Assembly: GCA_019359615.1 (NCBI GenBank)
Contig: JAHHHA010000017.1
Coordinates: 61,286 to 125,285 of the forward strand
Source of the DNA: Cyanosarcina radialis HA8281-LM2
GTDB lineage: Bacteria > Cyanobacteriota > Cyanobacteriia > Cyanobacteriales > CCAP-1448
Direction of reading: 5' to 3'
DNA: 64,000 bases
In this document: positions 7,745-15,305 of the stretch, one piece after another
Position numbering within the stretch: position 1 is the first letter of the stretch
Layout of the letters: each line of letters starts with the position of its first letter
The notes under the pieces: model-generated
What the model saw: only the letters and a program-made list of their open reading frames with translations
The model's database searches: none
Told to the model about the DNA's origin: nothing
Translations under genes and position numbers: made by a program

Positions 7745-9025
7745 ATGCACGACACCCAAGACAACGATCCCGTACTTTGTCAGCTAATTGCTAGTCGAAT
7801 TGCCGCAGCGCCGCAGCAACGAATTACCTTTGCCCAATACATGGATTTGGTGTTGTATCATCCCCAACACGGTTACTATGCTAGGGATAAAGTCAATATT
7901 GGCGGGCCAGGGGACTTTTTTACCTCTCCCCACTTAGGATCTGACTTCGGGGAGTTGCTAGCAGAGCAATTTCTAGAAATGTGGGAGATTTTGGGACATC
8001 CCCATCCCTTTACGATCGTAGAAATGGGAGCGGGGCAAGGACTAATCGCAGCAGATATCTTACGCTACCTCGATCGCCACCATCAAGATTTTTTTCGCGC
8101 CTTAGAGTACGTCGTTGTCGAAAAGACGAAAGCGATGCGGGCAACTCAACAGCGGCTATTAGCAAGTCAAAAGTCAAAAGCGGATGCGCCGAATTCTGAG
8201 GTTTCCTCAGAATGTCAGGCGCACCAAGCAGTCAAAAGTCAAAAACAAGTACGATGGTGTGCTTTAGAAGAGATCCAAGATCGATCGATCGTCGGTTGTG
8301 TTTTTTCTAATGAATTGGTGGATGCTTTGCCAGTACATCAAGTGGTCGTAGTTGAAGGGCAACTGCAAGAAATATACATCACCGTTAAAGAACTCGATCG
8401 CTTAGAGTCTGGGCAGAAGGAGATAAAATTTGTCGAAGCGATCGGCGAACTTTCAACTCCACAACTAGCGCAATATTTTAATTTAGTTGGAATTGCATTT
8501 CCTAGCGACAACTATCCCGTAGGATACCGCACTGAGGTCAATCTCGCAGCCTTAGATTGGCTGACAACCGCAGCCGCAAAGTTACAGCGAGGCTATCTAT
8601 TGACGATCGACTATGGCTACCCGGCTAGTAGCTATTACCGCCCTGCTCGCTCTGAAGGAACTTTGCAGTGTTACTACCAACACAGACACCATAACAACCC
8701 TTACATTTACATCGGATATCAAGATCTCACCGCTCATGTAGATTTTACGGCTTTAGAACGACAAGGAGAATTATGCGGTTTGCAGCCATTAGGTTTTACC
8801 CAACAAGGTTTGTTTTTAATGGCTCTGGGATTGGGAGAACGTCTGGCTGCTCTTTCTCAGCCCGGTGACGCTCCTCTAAGCCTGCAACAAGTATTACAGG
8901 GGCGAGAAGCTTTACACCAACTAATTAACCCCATGGGATTGGGTGGTTTTAGGGTGCTAGTTCAAACTAAAGGGTTACAAGAAACTGAGGAAAAGCGATC
9001 GCTCAAAGGTTTGCGTCAGTTCTAA
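7745..9025 (+). CDS. MidA/NDUFAF7-family SAM-dependent methyltransferase
   Basis: A 426-residue class I methyltransferase (DUF185). It has YMDLVLYHPQHGYYARD, then DFFTSPHLGSDFGELLAEQF, and the SAM loop VEMGAGQGLIAADIL. The eukaryotic relative NDUFAF7 methylates an arginine of complex I; cyanobacteria have an NDH-1 complex, so a similar target is an inference. Residues about 140-169 are not family sequence. They are encoded by a hairpin element nested in TCAAAAG repeats (8164-8252), inserted in frame between the catalytic core strands. Confidence 0.85.
   Translation: MHDTQDNDPVLCQLIASRIAAAPQQRITFAQYMDLVLYHPQHGYYARDKVNIGGPGDFFTSPHLGSDFGELLAEQFLEMWEILGHPHPFTIVEMGAGQGLIAADILRYLDRHHQDFFRALEYVVVEKTKAMRATQQRLLASQKSKADAPNSEVSSECQAHQAVKSQKQVRWCALEEIQDRSIVGCVFSNELVDALPVHQVVVVEGQLQEIYITVKELDRLESGQKEIKFVEAIGELSTPQLAQYFNLVGIAFPSDNYPVGYRTEVNLAALDWLTTAAAKLQRGYLLTIDYGYPASSYYRPARSEGTLQCYYQHRHHNNPYIYIGYQDLTAHVDFTALERQGELCGLQPLGFTQQGLFLMALGLGERLAALSQPGDAPLSLQQVLQGREALHQLINPMGLGGFRVLVQTKGLQETEEKRSLKGLRQF
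8164..8252. repeat. Hairpin element nested in TCAAAAG repeats, inserted in the methyltransferase gene
   Basis: A long imperfect hairpin (GGATGCGCC...TTCTGAGG-TTT-CCTCAGAA...GGCGCACC, 8181-8224) is flanked by identical direct repeats AGTCAAAAGTCAAAA (8165-8179 and 8230-8244). The flanks belong to the same heptamer family as the TTTTGAC array at 31335. The reading frame stays open through the whole insert. Confidence 0.8.
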
Positions 9026-9110
9026 AAACTGTCTTCACCCATTGCCTGTAAACCTCAACGGAAATCGCGAGAGTCCCCATCCTCAGCGCCAGCGGGATGA
9101 GGAGAGATAG

Positions 9111-9136
9111 CGCGTCCGACTCCCGTGACGGAGCCG
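9111..9136. other. GC-rich hairpin
   Basis: GTCCGACTCC and GGAGCCGGAC arms form a strong stem-loop about 85 bp after the methyltransferase stop. There is no T-run on the plus strand, so it is only a possible terminator or repeat remnant. Confidence 0.45.
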
Positions 9137-9156
9137 GACAAAAATCTCATTGACGC

Positions 9157-9300
9157 ATCGGATTTAATGAAAGCAGAATTTCAGCGTTTCAGCGAAGGTA
9201 AACTACTCAATTTTCTCAAGCGACTCGATGTATAAGTTACTTTATGCCTTCGTCCTCGTCATGGGGAAGATCGGGATGTGGAAACTGCGATCGCCTTATA
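9157..9300 (+). pseudogene. Decayed copy of the HigA-like gene 3' end
   Basis: The sequence matches the last 48 codons of the XRE antitoxin gene at 10857-11183 almost base for base. It has no 5' part, and a GAA codon has become TAA (after CTCGATGTA). Homology continues past the stop to about 9484. The segment is therefore one of three copies of a locally duplicated block (others at 11039-11365 and 13011-13208). Confidence 0.85.
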
Positions 9301-9430
9301 GACTGGACGATCGACTCGGTGGCAATATCCCATAATCGTCTGTCTCATCCTCTTCTAAGAGAGCCAGAACTCGCTTTAGCGTCACAGACAGATTGCTGCT
9401 AAATGGTTTAGTCGATCGAGCAACAGTCAG
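9296..9430 (-). CDS. Conserved 44-codon small ORF, copy A
   Basis: An open frame that starts with CTG (ATG in the other two copies) and encodes TVARSTKPFSSNLSVTLKRV and a tail ending PPSRSSSL. Copy B (11178-11312) is fully intact and copy C (13020-13154) has an internal TGA. Differences between A and B are few and mostly silent or conservative. No family is recognised; it may be a small antitoxin-like protein. The rest of the 9026-9595 gap holds no other gene. Confidence 0.4.
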   Translation of the reverse strand: MTVARSTKPFSSNLSVTLKRVLALLEEDETDDYGILPPSRSSSL

Positions 9431-9595
9431 GGGATTCAAATTAAGCTCGCAACTATGTCAACTCAAGCCTACCACATCCCAAATCTCGCTCTGCGATCGC
9501 GCTATAGAGTAGCTATTATTAATATGATGTTAGTTGTCTATTGCTCTTGTAGTGTTAGGCTTACAAGGATTTGACTGCGAGCGGAATTAATTGTT

Positions 9596-9982
9596 TTATT
9601 CCCATAGTCTTTGAACTGAGTAGGCATCGAATTGAGTATCTTGGCTAATTAAAACCAGCGATCTATTCATTGCCTGAGCGATTAACATTCGATCGAATGG
9701 ATCGCGATGGTGTAATGGTAGATTACGAACTTGCAGAGTGTCAGTAAATGAAATAGGTAGCAGCAGAATATCTGACGATTCTAGTTCGTTGCCAACTGTT
9801 TCATAGCTTCGTTGCAGTGACAACTTACCAATACTTAACTTCACGGCAATTTCCCAGAGGCTAACAATACTGAGGTAAACCGTATCAGCTAAATCGATCG
9901 CGTCTCTGAGGCTACTGGGCAACTTAGGATCGTTTTCAGACAACCAGATAAAAGTATGAGTATCTAGCAGAAAAGAACTCAT
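9596..9982 (-). CDS. vapC: VapC-type PIN-domain toxin
   Basis: A 128-residue PIN domain ribonuclease. Acidic metal ligands are visible in LLDTHTFIW (D7), SLWEIAVK (E43), HHRDPFDRMLIAQA (D93 and D97) and the ISQDTQF strand. These proteins usually cut tRNA or rRNA. The start overlaps the end of the DUF2281 antitoxin gene by four bases (ATGA). It is the last gene in a three-gene minus-strand unit. Confidence 0.9.
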   Translation of the reverse strand: MSSFLLDTHTFIWLSENDPKLPSSLRDAIDLADTVYLSIVSLWEIAVKLSIGKLSLQRSYETVGNELESSDILLLPISFTDTLQVRNLPLHHRDPFDRMLIAQAMNRSLVLISQDTQFDAYSVQRLWE

Positions 9983-10209
9983 TCCATATATTCCCTAAAA
10001 TCTTCCAGAGGCTCGTCAAAGTCTTCAGCTAAAGGCAGAACAAATGTTCCTTGTAATATACCCGATCGACGTTTTTTAACGGGATGCTGCTCTACCGAAA
10101 CGTCTTTCGAGTAGTTTTCCATGAGATACTGAGCATAGTGTAGAACTTCTTGTTTTAGAGGTTCTGGCATTTGCACGACCGTTTGTAAGATTTTTGTGTC
10201 AATATTCAT
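9979..10209 (-). CDS. DUF2281-type antitoxin
   Basis: About 76 residues beginning MNIDTKILQTVVQMPEPLKQEVLHYAQYL, the usual start of DUF2281/VapB-like antitoxins, with an acidic tail ending in PLEDFREYME. I prefer the ATG at 10209 because the longer frame from 10245 runs inside the upstream gene and looks unrelated. It is coupled to the PIN toxin by a four-base overlap, and its product should neutralise that toxin. Confidence 0.82.
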   Translation of the reverse strand: MNIDTKILQTVVQMPEPLKQEVLHYAQYLMENYSKDVSVEQHPVKKRRSGILQGTFVLPLAEDFDEPLEDFREYME

Positions 10210-10426
10210 GACTTTTCCCGGTTGGGGTTGAGGGCGTATTAACAAACTCTATCTCAAATTTAACTTCTTCATCTTCTAAAAGCATCTCGATCGCTTCTCG
10301 CAGATTTTCTCGTAATTCATCCAGGTTTTCGCCCTGAGAATGTGCGCCTGTAAACCCAGAAACGTAGCCTACATAGAGCTTTATCTGAGGATCTCGTTCT
10401 GCGATCGCTGTAAATACTTTCATCAA
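10199..10426 (-). CDS. HicB-family protein without HicA
   Basis: A 75-residue HicB-like fold: ERDPQIKLYVGYVSGFTGAHSQGENLDELRENLREAIEMLL. HicB proteins are degenerate RNase H-fold antitoxins of the HicA RNA-binding toxin. No hicA is adjacent. Instead its 3' end overlaps the DUF2281 antitoxin start by 11 bases, making a HicB-DUF2281-VapC operon. It may help regulate that operon or be an orphan. Confidence 0.82.
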   Translation of the reverse strand: MMKVFTAIAERDPQIKLYVGYVSGFTGAHSQGENLDELRENLREAIEMLLEDEEVKFEIEFVNTPSTPTGKSHEY

Positions 10427-10485
10427 TCTTTTTCTGTTTATTTTATGATATTCTCTTATTTATTTTATAGAAAATTTTAGATAGA

Positions 10486-10860
10486 ATGACCGATCGTGAG
10501 GAAACTAGAGAAATTCCTTTACGTTCTCTGGTTTGGATGGGAGACTCTCGCAAAAATATTCGCGAGTTTCCAGAAGAAGTGCGGGCATCGGTAGGCTATG
10601 CGTTGCAATTGGTGCAAGCAGGGGAAACACCTCTAGAAGCCAAGCCTTTTAAGGGAGTTGGCAGCGGGGTGTATGAAATTGTTAAACGCTATGACACCGA
10701 TACTTACAGGGCTGTTTACGCTGTTAAAATTGGAGAAACAATCTATGTCCTGCACGCTTTTCAGAAGAAATCGAAAAAAGGTATCAAAACCCCACAGGCT
10801 GATGTTGAACTAATCAAACAACGTTATAAAGACGCAGTGGCAAGGGAGAAACCACAATGA
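10486..10860 (+). CDS. HigB-like (phage Gp49-family) toxin
   Basis: A 124-residue RelE-superfamily protein of the Gp49 type: SLVWMGDSRKNIREFPEEVR, then LQAGETP-like LVQAGETPLEAKPFKGVGSGVYEIVKRYDTDTYRAVYAVKI-type strands and the tail HAFQKKSKKGIKTP. Its class cleaves mRNA on the ribosome. The stop overlaps the antitoxin start by four bases, with the toxin-first order typical of higBA. Confidence 0.87.
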   Translation: MTDREETREIPLRSLVWMGDSRKNIREFPEEVRASVGYALQLVQAGETPLEAKPFKGVGSGVYEIVKRYDTDTYRAVYAVKIGETIYVLHAFQKKSKKGIKTPQADVELIKQRYKDAVAREKPQ

Positions 10861-11183
10861 CGCAAGAACCAGTTTTTGAAGAGAGTAGTGGTAATGTATT
10901 TGCCGATCTTGGTTTGGAAAATGCAGAGGAACTTTTTACGCGAGGAAAAATAGGAATTCAAGTAGTACGTTTGCTAAAGCAACGCAATCTGAAACAGCAG
11001 GAAATTAGCGAAATTCTTGGCATTACCCAACCAGAGGTATCGGATCTGATGAAAGCAGAATTTCAGCGTTTCAGCGAAGGTAAACTACTCAATTTTCTGA
11101 AGCGACTCGATGTAGAAGTTACTTTATACCTTCGTCCTCGTCATGGGGAAGATCGGGATGTGGAAACTGCGATCGCCTTATAG
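10857..11183 (+). CDS. HigA-like XRE-family antitoxin
   Basis: A 108-residue protein with a helix-turn-helix at about 40-75 (VVRLLKQRNLKQQEISEILGITQPEVSDLM). It is the partner of the Gp49-type toxin and probably autoregulates the pair. Its 3' half has a decayed duplicate at 9157-9300. It ends convergent with the conserved small ORF on the other strand, sharing six bases. Confidence 0.87.
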   Translation: MTQEPVFEESSGNVFADLGLENAEELFTRGKIGIQVVRLLKQRNLKQQEISEILGITQPEVSDLMKAEFQRFSEGKLLNFLKRLDVEVTLYLRPRHGEDRDVETAIAL

Positions 11184-11312
11184 ACTTGCCGATCGACTCG
11201 GTGGCAAAGTACCATAATCGTCTGTCTCATCCTCTTCTAAGAGAGCCAGAATTCGCTTTAGCGTTACAGACAGATTGCTGCTAAATGGTTTAGTCGATCG
11301 AGCAACTGTCAT
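11178..11312 (-). CDS. Conserved 44-residue small ORF, copy B (intact)
   Basis: ATG-initiated frame: a basic, serine-rich start (MTVARSTKPFSSNLSVTLKR), a short acidic helix (LALLEEDETDDYG) and a PPSRSASL tail. It is present in all three copies of the duplicated block. It is below common ORF length cut-offs. I see no clear ribosome site, so expression is uncertain. A further 24-codon frame (11340-11414, minus) just upstream ends IWDVVGLS, and that ending is also kept in the other copies. Confidence 0.45.
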   Translation of the reverse strand: MTVARSTKPFSSNLSVTLKRILALLEEDETDDYGTLPPSRSASL

Positions 11313-11457
11313 GGGATTCAAATTAAGCTCGCAACTATGTTAACTCAAGCCTACCACATCCCAAATATCCCTCCAGCTTGGAAAAATCGTTATGTGGTAT
11401 GGGTTTGAAGTCATTTTACCCACTTTGACCTATTCCGACCTCAAGGGTTTGAGAATA

Positions 11458-12042
11458 GCGATCGGTTTACCGCGTCTTGGTTGCTCGATTAGGGTAAAGA
11501 GAATTTCCGTTCCAGACGATTGAATAGCCTTTTAGAGGGAGAAAAATCGACCGCCGATGAGGGTGCGATGCTAAACTTGAGACCAACCCCAGTCAGTTGT
11601 TCGCTCTATGAACATTACGCTTACTCCCGAACAAGCCCAGATCGTCCAACAGAAACTGCAAAGCGGACGCTACGAGACGCTGGACGATCTGCTTGCCCAA
11701 GCCTTCCAACTCCTTGACGACTGGGAAGAACATAGTCTAACCGAAGACCCTGCTTGGATCGAATCCACCCGCCAGAAAGTTGATGCAGCGATTCGATCGC
11801 TAGAACAAAAAGGCGGTACGGATGGGGAAACTGCCGTCAACCAACTCCTCGATAAATTTCAACAGGCACGGCAGAGTCAGCAATGAGTCAATACATTATT
11901 TCCGACGAAGCAATCGAGGATCTCAATGACATCTCAGATTACTTCTGGCAAACTAATGTAGAAGCAGGCGAACAATTCCTCAAAGCCTTCGATGCCAGGT
12001 GCAAACAACTTGTCAGCTTTCCAAACATGGGACGTAGCTATT
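11458..12042 (+). repeat. Long direct repeat, copy 1 (585 bp)
   Basis: Matches 13211-13795 with only two mismatches that I could find (both within 11483-11487). It contains a complete parD-like gene and most of a parE-like gene. The spacing between copies is 1753 bp. The weaker-matching block before it (11039-11365 against 13011-13208) shows that copy 2 has also lost about 90 bp (11367-11457). Confidence 0.92.
11608..11886 (+). CDS. parD: ParD-like antitoxin, copy 1
   Basis: A 92-residue CopG/ParD-type protein: MNITLTPEQAQIVQQKLQSG then a ribbon-helix-helix region (RYETLDDLLAQAFQLLDDWEEH) and a long polar toxin-binding tail. It overlaps the parE remnant by four bases. It is identical in sequence to the copy at 13361-13639. 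With its toxin truncated it may be an orphan antitoxin. Confidence 0.85.
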   Translation: MNITLTPEQAQIVQQKLQSGRYETLDDLLAQAFQLLDDWEEHSLTEDPAWIESTRQKVDAAIRSLEQKGGTDGETAVNQLLDKFQQARQSQQ

Positions 12043-12080
12043 CCCACATTCGTCCTGACTTGCAAGGATGCCCCAATTAA
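11883..12080 (+). pseudogene. Truncated ParE toxin, copy 1
   Basis: Starts as a normal ParE (MSQYIISDEAIEDLNDISDYFWQ...LVSFPNMGRSYSHIRPDLQG) but stops at 65 residues, after about 60 codons of recognisable ParE. ParE proteins are about 95-105 residues, so the last strands with the toxic C-terminus are missing. The break is at about 12066. The following 170 bp (12081-12256) are AT-rich and hold no gene I recognise. Confidence 0.8.
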
Positions 12081-12256
12081 AAATTCAGTCGCATTGATAA
12101 AGTTAACTGCTACGGTCACACTTTTTGGGGGTTCTGCTTTTGTGGTGAGTAAGTTCTTTCTGCTTCGATAGTTACCAATACACTGATGGCAAAACTTTAT
12201 CTAAATAAGAAGCAGTGGGTCTGAGATAGAATGAAGGGGCTTATAATCTGCTTTGT

Positions 12257-12730
12257 ATGAGTGAATCTCTCTACATTGAGACTAGTATCTTGGGCTATCT
12301 CACTGCTCGACCCAGCAGGGATCTTGTTGTAGCTGCAAATGTTGAGGTTACAAGGGAGTGGTGGGACACACGCCGTAGTCAGTTTACCCTTTATGCCTCT
12401 CAAGCAGTTGTGAAAGAAGTTTCTCAAGGAGATGCTGAAATTGCATCTCGACGGCTAGAAATCCTTCGCAATTTCTTGTTACTAGACATAAACCAATCTG
12501 TGCTTGACCTAGCGGAGCAATTTTTAGGACGCAGCAACCTTCCCACAAAAGCTGATGTAGATGCGCTTCATATTGCAGCCGCAACTGTTCATGGAATGGA
12601 TTATTTGCTCACATGGAACTGCAAGCACATCGCCAATGCTCAAATTCAAGGGAAGTTGGCAGAGATCAGTCTTGATTTTGGATACGAGTTACCGATTCTT
12701 TGTACACCCTATGAACTGCTTGGAGGTTAA
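12257..12730 (+). CDS. PIN-domain toxin in a cassette-like position
   Basis: A 157-residue PIN-domain protein. It starts LYIETSILGYLTARPSRD (the first acidic ligand is E8 rather than Asp). It has ASQAVVKEVSQGD in the middle and KADVDALHIAAATVHGMDYLLTWNCKHIAN with the later acidic ligands. This subgroup usually pairs with a small antitoxin directly downstream, as here (one-base overlap, TAATG). The pair lies directly before an attC-like site, as in an integron gene cassette. Confidence 0.82.
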   Translation: MSESLYIETSILGYLTARPSRDLVVAANVEVTREWWDTRRSQFTLYASQAVVKEVSQGDAEIASRRLEILRNFLLLDINQSVLDLAEQFLGRSNLPTKADVDALHIAAATVHGMDYLLTWNCKHIANAQIQGKLAEISLDFGYELPILCTPYELLGG

Positions 12731-12960
12731 TGATGTTTCGTGATGAAATCATCGAAGAGATTCACAGAATTCGTGAAGAGTATTCACGCTCATTCAATTA
12801 TGACTTGAAAGCCATCGTTGCTGATTTGCAAAAACAACAAGCTGAAAGCGGCAGAGAAGTTGTAAACTTGTCACGAAAGCGCGGTCTAACAACACGTTGG
12901 AGCGGACGGACGAGAGATATTAGTGAGGATGCAAAGGATACTAGTCGCGGCTCGACTTAG
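12730..12960 (+). CDS. Small antitoxin partner; C-terminus runs into an attC-like site
   Basis: The 76-residue frame begins MMFRDEIIEEIHRIREEYSRSFNYDLKAIVADLQKQQ, a helical start typical of the partner of this PIN subgroup. From about residue 52 it is encoded by the attC-like element (12884-12969). The last 25 residues (TRWSGRTRDISEDAKDTSRG) are therefore probably a by-product of cassette joining rather than family sequence. The ATG at 12730 overlaps the toxin stop. Confidence 0.75.
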   Translation: MMFRDEIIEEIHRIREEYSRSFNYDLKAIVADLQKQQAESGREVVNLSRKRGLTTRWSGRTRDISEDAKDTSRGST

Positions 12961-12969
12961 CCGTTAAAT
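12884..12969 (+). mobile_element. attC-like integron recombination site 1
   Basis: It has the two core sites of an attC: GTCTAAC (12884-12890, pattern RYYYAAC) and GTTAAAT (12963-12969, pattern GTTRRRY), 86 bp apart end to end. Between them are imperfect inverted arms: ACGTTGGAGCGGAC near the left and GCGGCTCGACTTAGCC near the right, of the GTTGGAGCGG / CCGCTCAACTTAG kind common in integron cassettes. The antitoxin stop codon lies inside it. No integrase gene is in the window. Confidence 0.75.
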
Positions 12970-13019
12970 TTATTTTGATTATGGCAATAAAAAATTTTCT
13001 ACTGCTAAGTGCGATCGCC

Positions 13020-13154
13020 CTATAGACTGGACGATCGACTCGGTGGCAAAATGCCATAATCATCTGTTTCATCCTCTTCTAAAAGAGCCAGAACTCACTT
13101 TAGCGTCAAAGACAGATTGCTGCTAAATGGTTTAGTCGATCGAGCAACAGTCAT
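13020..13154 (-). pseudogene. Conserved small ORF, copy C (internal stop)
   Basis: Same frame as copies A and B, with ATG at 13154. Codon 20 (CGA in B) is TGA, so the product would be 19 residues. It belongs to the block 13011-13208 directly after attC-like site 1 and its flank. Confidence 0.7.
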
Positions 13155-13210
13155 CGAATTCAAATTAAACTCGAAACTATTTCAACTCAAGCTTACTATA
13201 TCCCAGATTT

Positions 13211-13795
13211 GCGATCGGTTTACCGCGTCTTGGTCGATCGATTAGGGTAAAGAGAATTTCCGTTCCAGACGATTGAATAGCCTTTTAGAGGGAGAAAAAT
13301 CGACCGCCGATGAGGGTGCGATGCTAAACTTGAGACCAACCCCAGTCAGTTGTTCGCTCTATGAACATTACGCTTACTCCCGAACAAGCCCAGATCGTCC
13401 AACAGAAACTGCAAAGCGGACGCTACGAGACGCTGGACGATCTGCTTGCCCAAGCCTTCCAACTCCTTGACGACTGGGAAGAACATAGTCTAACCGAAGA
13501 CCCTGCTTGGATCGAATCCACCCGCCAGAAAGTTGATGCAGCGATTCGATCGCTAGAACAAAAAGGCGGTACGGATGGGGAAACTGCCGTCAACCAACTC
13601 CTCGATAAATTTCAACAGGCACGGCAGAGTCAGCAATGAGTCAATACATTATTTCCGACGAAGCAATCGAGGATCTCAATGACATCTCAGATTACTTCTG
13701 GCAAACTAATGTAGAAGCAGGCGAACAATTCCTCAAAGCCTTCGATGCCAGGTGCAAACAACTTGTCAGCTTTCCAAACATGGGACGTAGCTATT
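13211..13795 (+). repeat. Long direct repeat, copy 2 (585 bp)
   Basis: Second copy of 11458-12042. Identity stops exactly after GTAGCTATT inside parE (13795), 24 bp earlier than where copy 1 departs from parE. What follows is the AT-rich nuclease gene. Confidence 0.92.
13361..13639 (+). CDS. parD: ParD-like antitoxin, copy 2
   Basis: Identical in protein sequence to the 92-residue copy at 11608-11886 and part of the same long repeat. It is complete and followed, with a four-base overlap, by an even shorter parE remnant. Confidence 0.83.
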   Translation: MNITLTPEQAQIVQQKLQSGRYETLDDLLAQAFQLLDDWEEHSLTEDPAWIESTRQKVDAAIRSLEQKGGTDGETAVNQLLDKFQQARQSQQ

Positions 13796-13806
13796 ATTTC
13801 TTTTAA
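13636..13806 (+). pseudogene. Truncated ParE toxin, copy 2
   Basis: The first 53 codons equal copy 1, up to FPNMGRSY. The frame then leaves the repeat, reads YFF and stops at 13804-13806. Roughly half of a ParE protein is missing, so it is expected to be inactive. Confidence 0.82.
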
Positions 13807-13850
13807 TTATACTGAGATCTTGTTAATAATCAAAATTGGGCATACAAAAA

Positions 13851-15305
13851 ATGTTTATTCCTAGTTTAGATATTGAGGAGAATCTTACAATCGATCTACT
13901 CAAAGAATATATCAAAAGGCACAATAATTTCAAAGTAAATATTACAAAATTCATTGGCTACAATTCAAATTTAGATATAGCCGATGAATATTTTTTCTCC
14001 CTGTTTTTGGGTGAAAGACTTTATCCCTTTTGTGAATCAATATCTTATCTAGAAGATTCGAGAAACATTACTTTTGAAATATGCCCAAAACAAATTAAAT
14101 TAAACGAATTAACATCTTTTTTGTTTGATTTTTATAGTGAGTGGACTATCGAGTTCGAAAACTCAATAGATGATTTCAAGATCAGTCTAAAAAAACAAAA
14201 ACTGTTTTTCCCAGAGTTAGCTGACAAATATATGGCTAACATAATTGCTGGAATAGATGATGTGTGTCTGGACGAAGAAGAACTTAAATCACTTTATAGT
14301 GAAAACCCCGAAGAGAAGTTTGAATTCTGGCTTTCTTTTATTAGTCCTCATCTTGGTTACGATGTTTATATGTCCTCATGGGCATGGATTATTCCTTACC
14401 GCTCAAATAGGGGTGAGGTTCCTCATGATCTTGGGCAAGCGTTGAAATTATACGGAGGAGTTGGTAAAGATTTACCCATGATGGAAAAAGCTGATGATTT
14501 TTGCGTTGGAAATCTTCCACCCGTCGTATTAAGCAATTCAGCAATAATGCTCTTTCCGCGCAATGGATTTAGCATTGCACGAAAATGTGTATTGTCAATA
14601 CTACAGAAAAGTGAAAGTTTACAACCATATTATTTAAATAATGTTGAACCCTATCAAGTCTTGTTATCAGAAGATGGTTGTTTGATGATAGTTAAAGATT
14701 ACTGTGCTCAATATGTATTCTTTATTGATCGTCATTGCTATTCTTCTGAATCAGAATTGTCTCTAAAATCTCTTGAGTATTGTGTTGAACAGGATTATCA
14801 AAATGTGTTTGACAGACTGACGGATAAGTTCATTTCCTTGTCAGGCAACCATGTTGATATATCTTGTCCTTGGGAAAAAATTGATGATGAATTATTTGAA
14901 CAGCTTTGCTATGATTTGATTATATATTCTTCTGATTTTGACCCAGATACCCGGCACAAAATGGGCAAATCACGTTCACGAGACGGAGGTCGTGACATTG
15001 AAATTTATACCCGAAGTCGCTGGAATGAACCAAGAGTGAAATGGATAATTCAATGTAAGCTATTGTCTAGAGGTGCGACTCTTTCTGGTGCAAAAGTGCA
15101 AGTATCTGATGTTCTTGATCAATACGGTGCTGGGGGTTTCTGTATAATGACAAGTGGTATTATCGATGCTACATTGCATGACAAGCTTGATGGAATTGAA
15201 CGGAACCGTAGAATAGGTGTGGAGAAATGGGATTACATGAAGATTGAGCGAGTATTGGCAAAACCAAAGTATCAAAACATACGCAAGCGATACTTTGGTG
15301 TATAA
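13851..15305 (+). CDS. Large protein with C-terminal Mrr-like restriction endonuclease domain (putative defence gene)
   Basis: 484 residues from the ATG at 13851 (a TTG at 13836 is also in frame). The C-terminal 150 residues look like an Mrr-type PD-(D/E)xK nuclease: FEQLCYDLI helix, KSRSRDGGRDIEIYTRS with the catalytic Asp at about 378-382, and KWIIQCKL with the QxK lysine at about 403. The first 330 residues match nothing I know; they contain aromatic-rich segments and no membrane helix. The gene is visibly AT-richer than its surroundings and lacks HIP1 sites, which suggests recent acquisition. Its stop lies one base before attC-like site 2, as in a gene cassette. Integron cassettes are known to carry defence genes, so an anti-phage or anti-plasmid role is a reasonable inference. 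Confidence 0.75.
   Translation: MFIPSLDIEENLTIDLLKEYIKRHNNFKVNITKFIGYNSNLDIADEYFFSLFLGERLYPFCESISYLEDSRNITFEICPKQIKLNELTSFLFDFYSEWTIEFENSIDDFKISLKKQKLFFPELADKYMANIIAGIDDVCLDEEELKSLYSENPEEKFEFWLSFISPHLGYDVYMSSWAWIIPYRSNRGEVPHDLGQALKLYGGVGKDLPMMEKADDFCVGNLPPVVLSNSAIMLFPRNGFSIARKCVLSILQKSESLQPYYLNNVEPYQVLLSEDGCLMIVKDYCAQYVFFIDRHCYSSESELSLKSLEYCVEQDYQNVFDRLTDKFISLSGNHVDISCPWEKIDDELFEQLCYDLIIYSSDFDPDTRHKMGKSRSRDGGRDIEIYTRSRWNEPRVKWIIQCKLLSRGATLSGAKVQVSDVLDQYGAGGFCIMTSGIIDATLHDKLDGIERNRRIGVEKWDYMKIERVLAKPKYQNIRKRYFGV

Noticed and set aside
9467..9577. Possible third attC with right core GTTAGGC at 9558-9564
   Set aside because: The left partner (GCCTACC) does not fit the core and the arms do not pair; there is no gene ending just before it.
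11520..11717. 65-residue plus-strand frame duplicated at 13273-13470
   Set aside because: It is an out-of-frame shadow of the ParD gene; it is conserved only because the DNA is duplicated.
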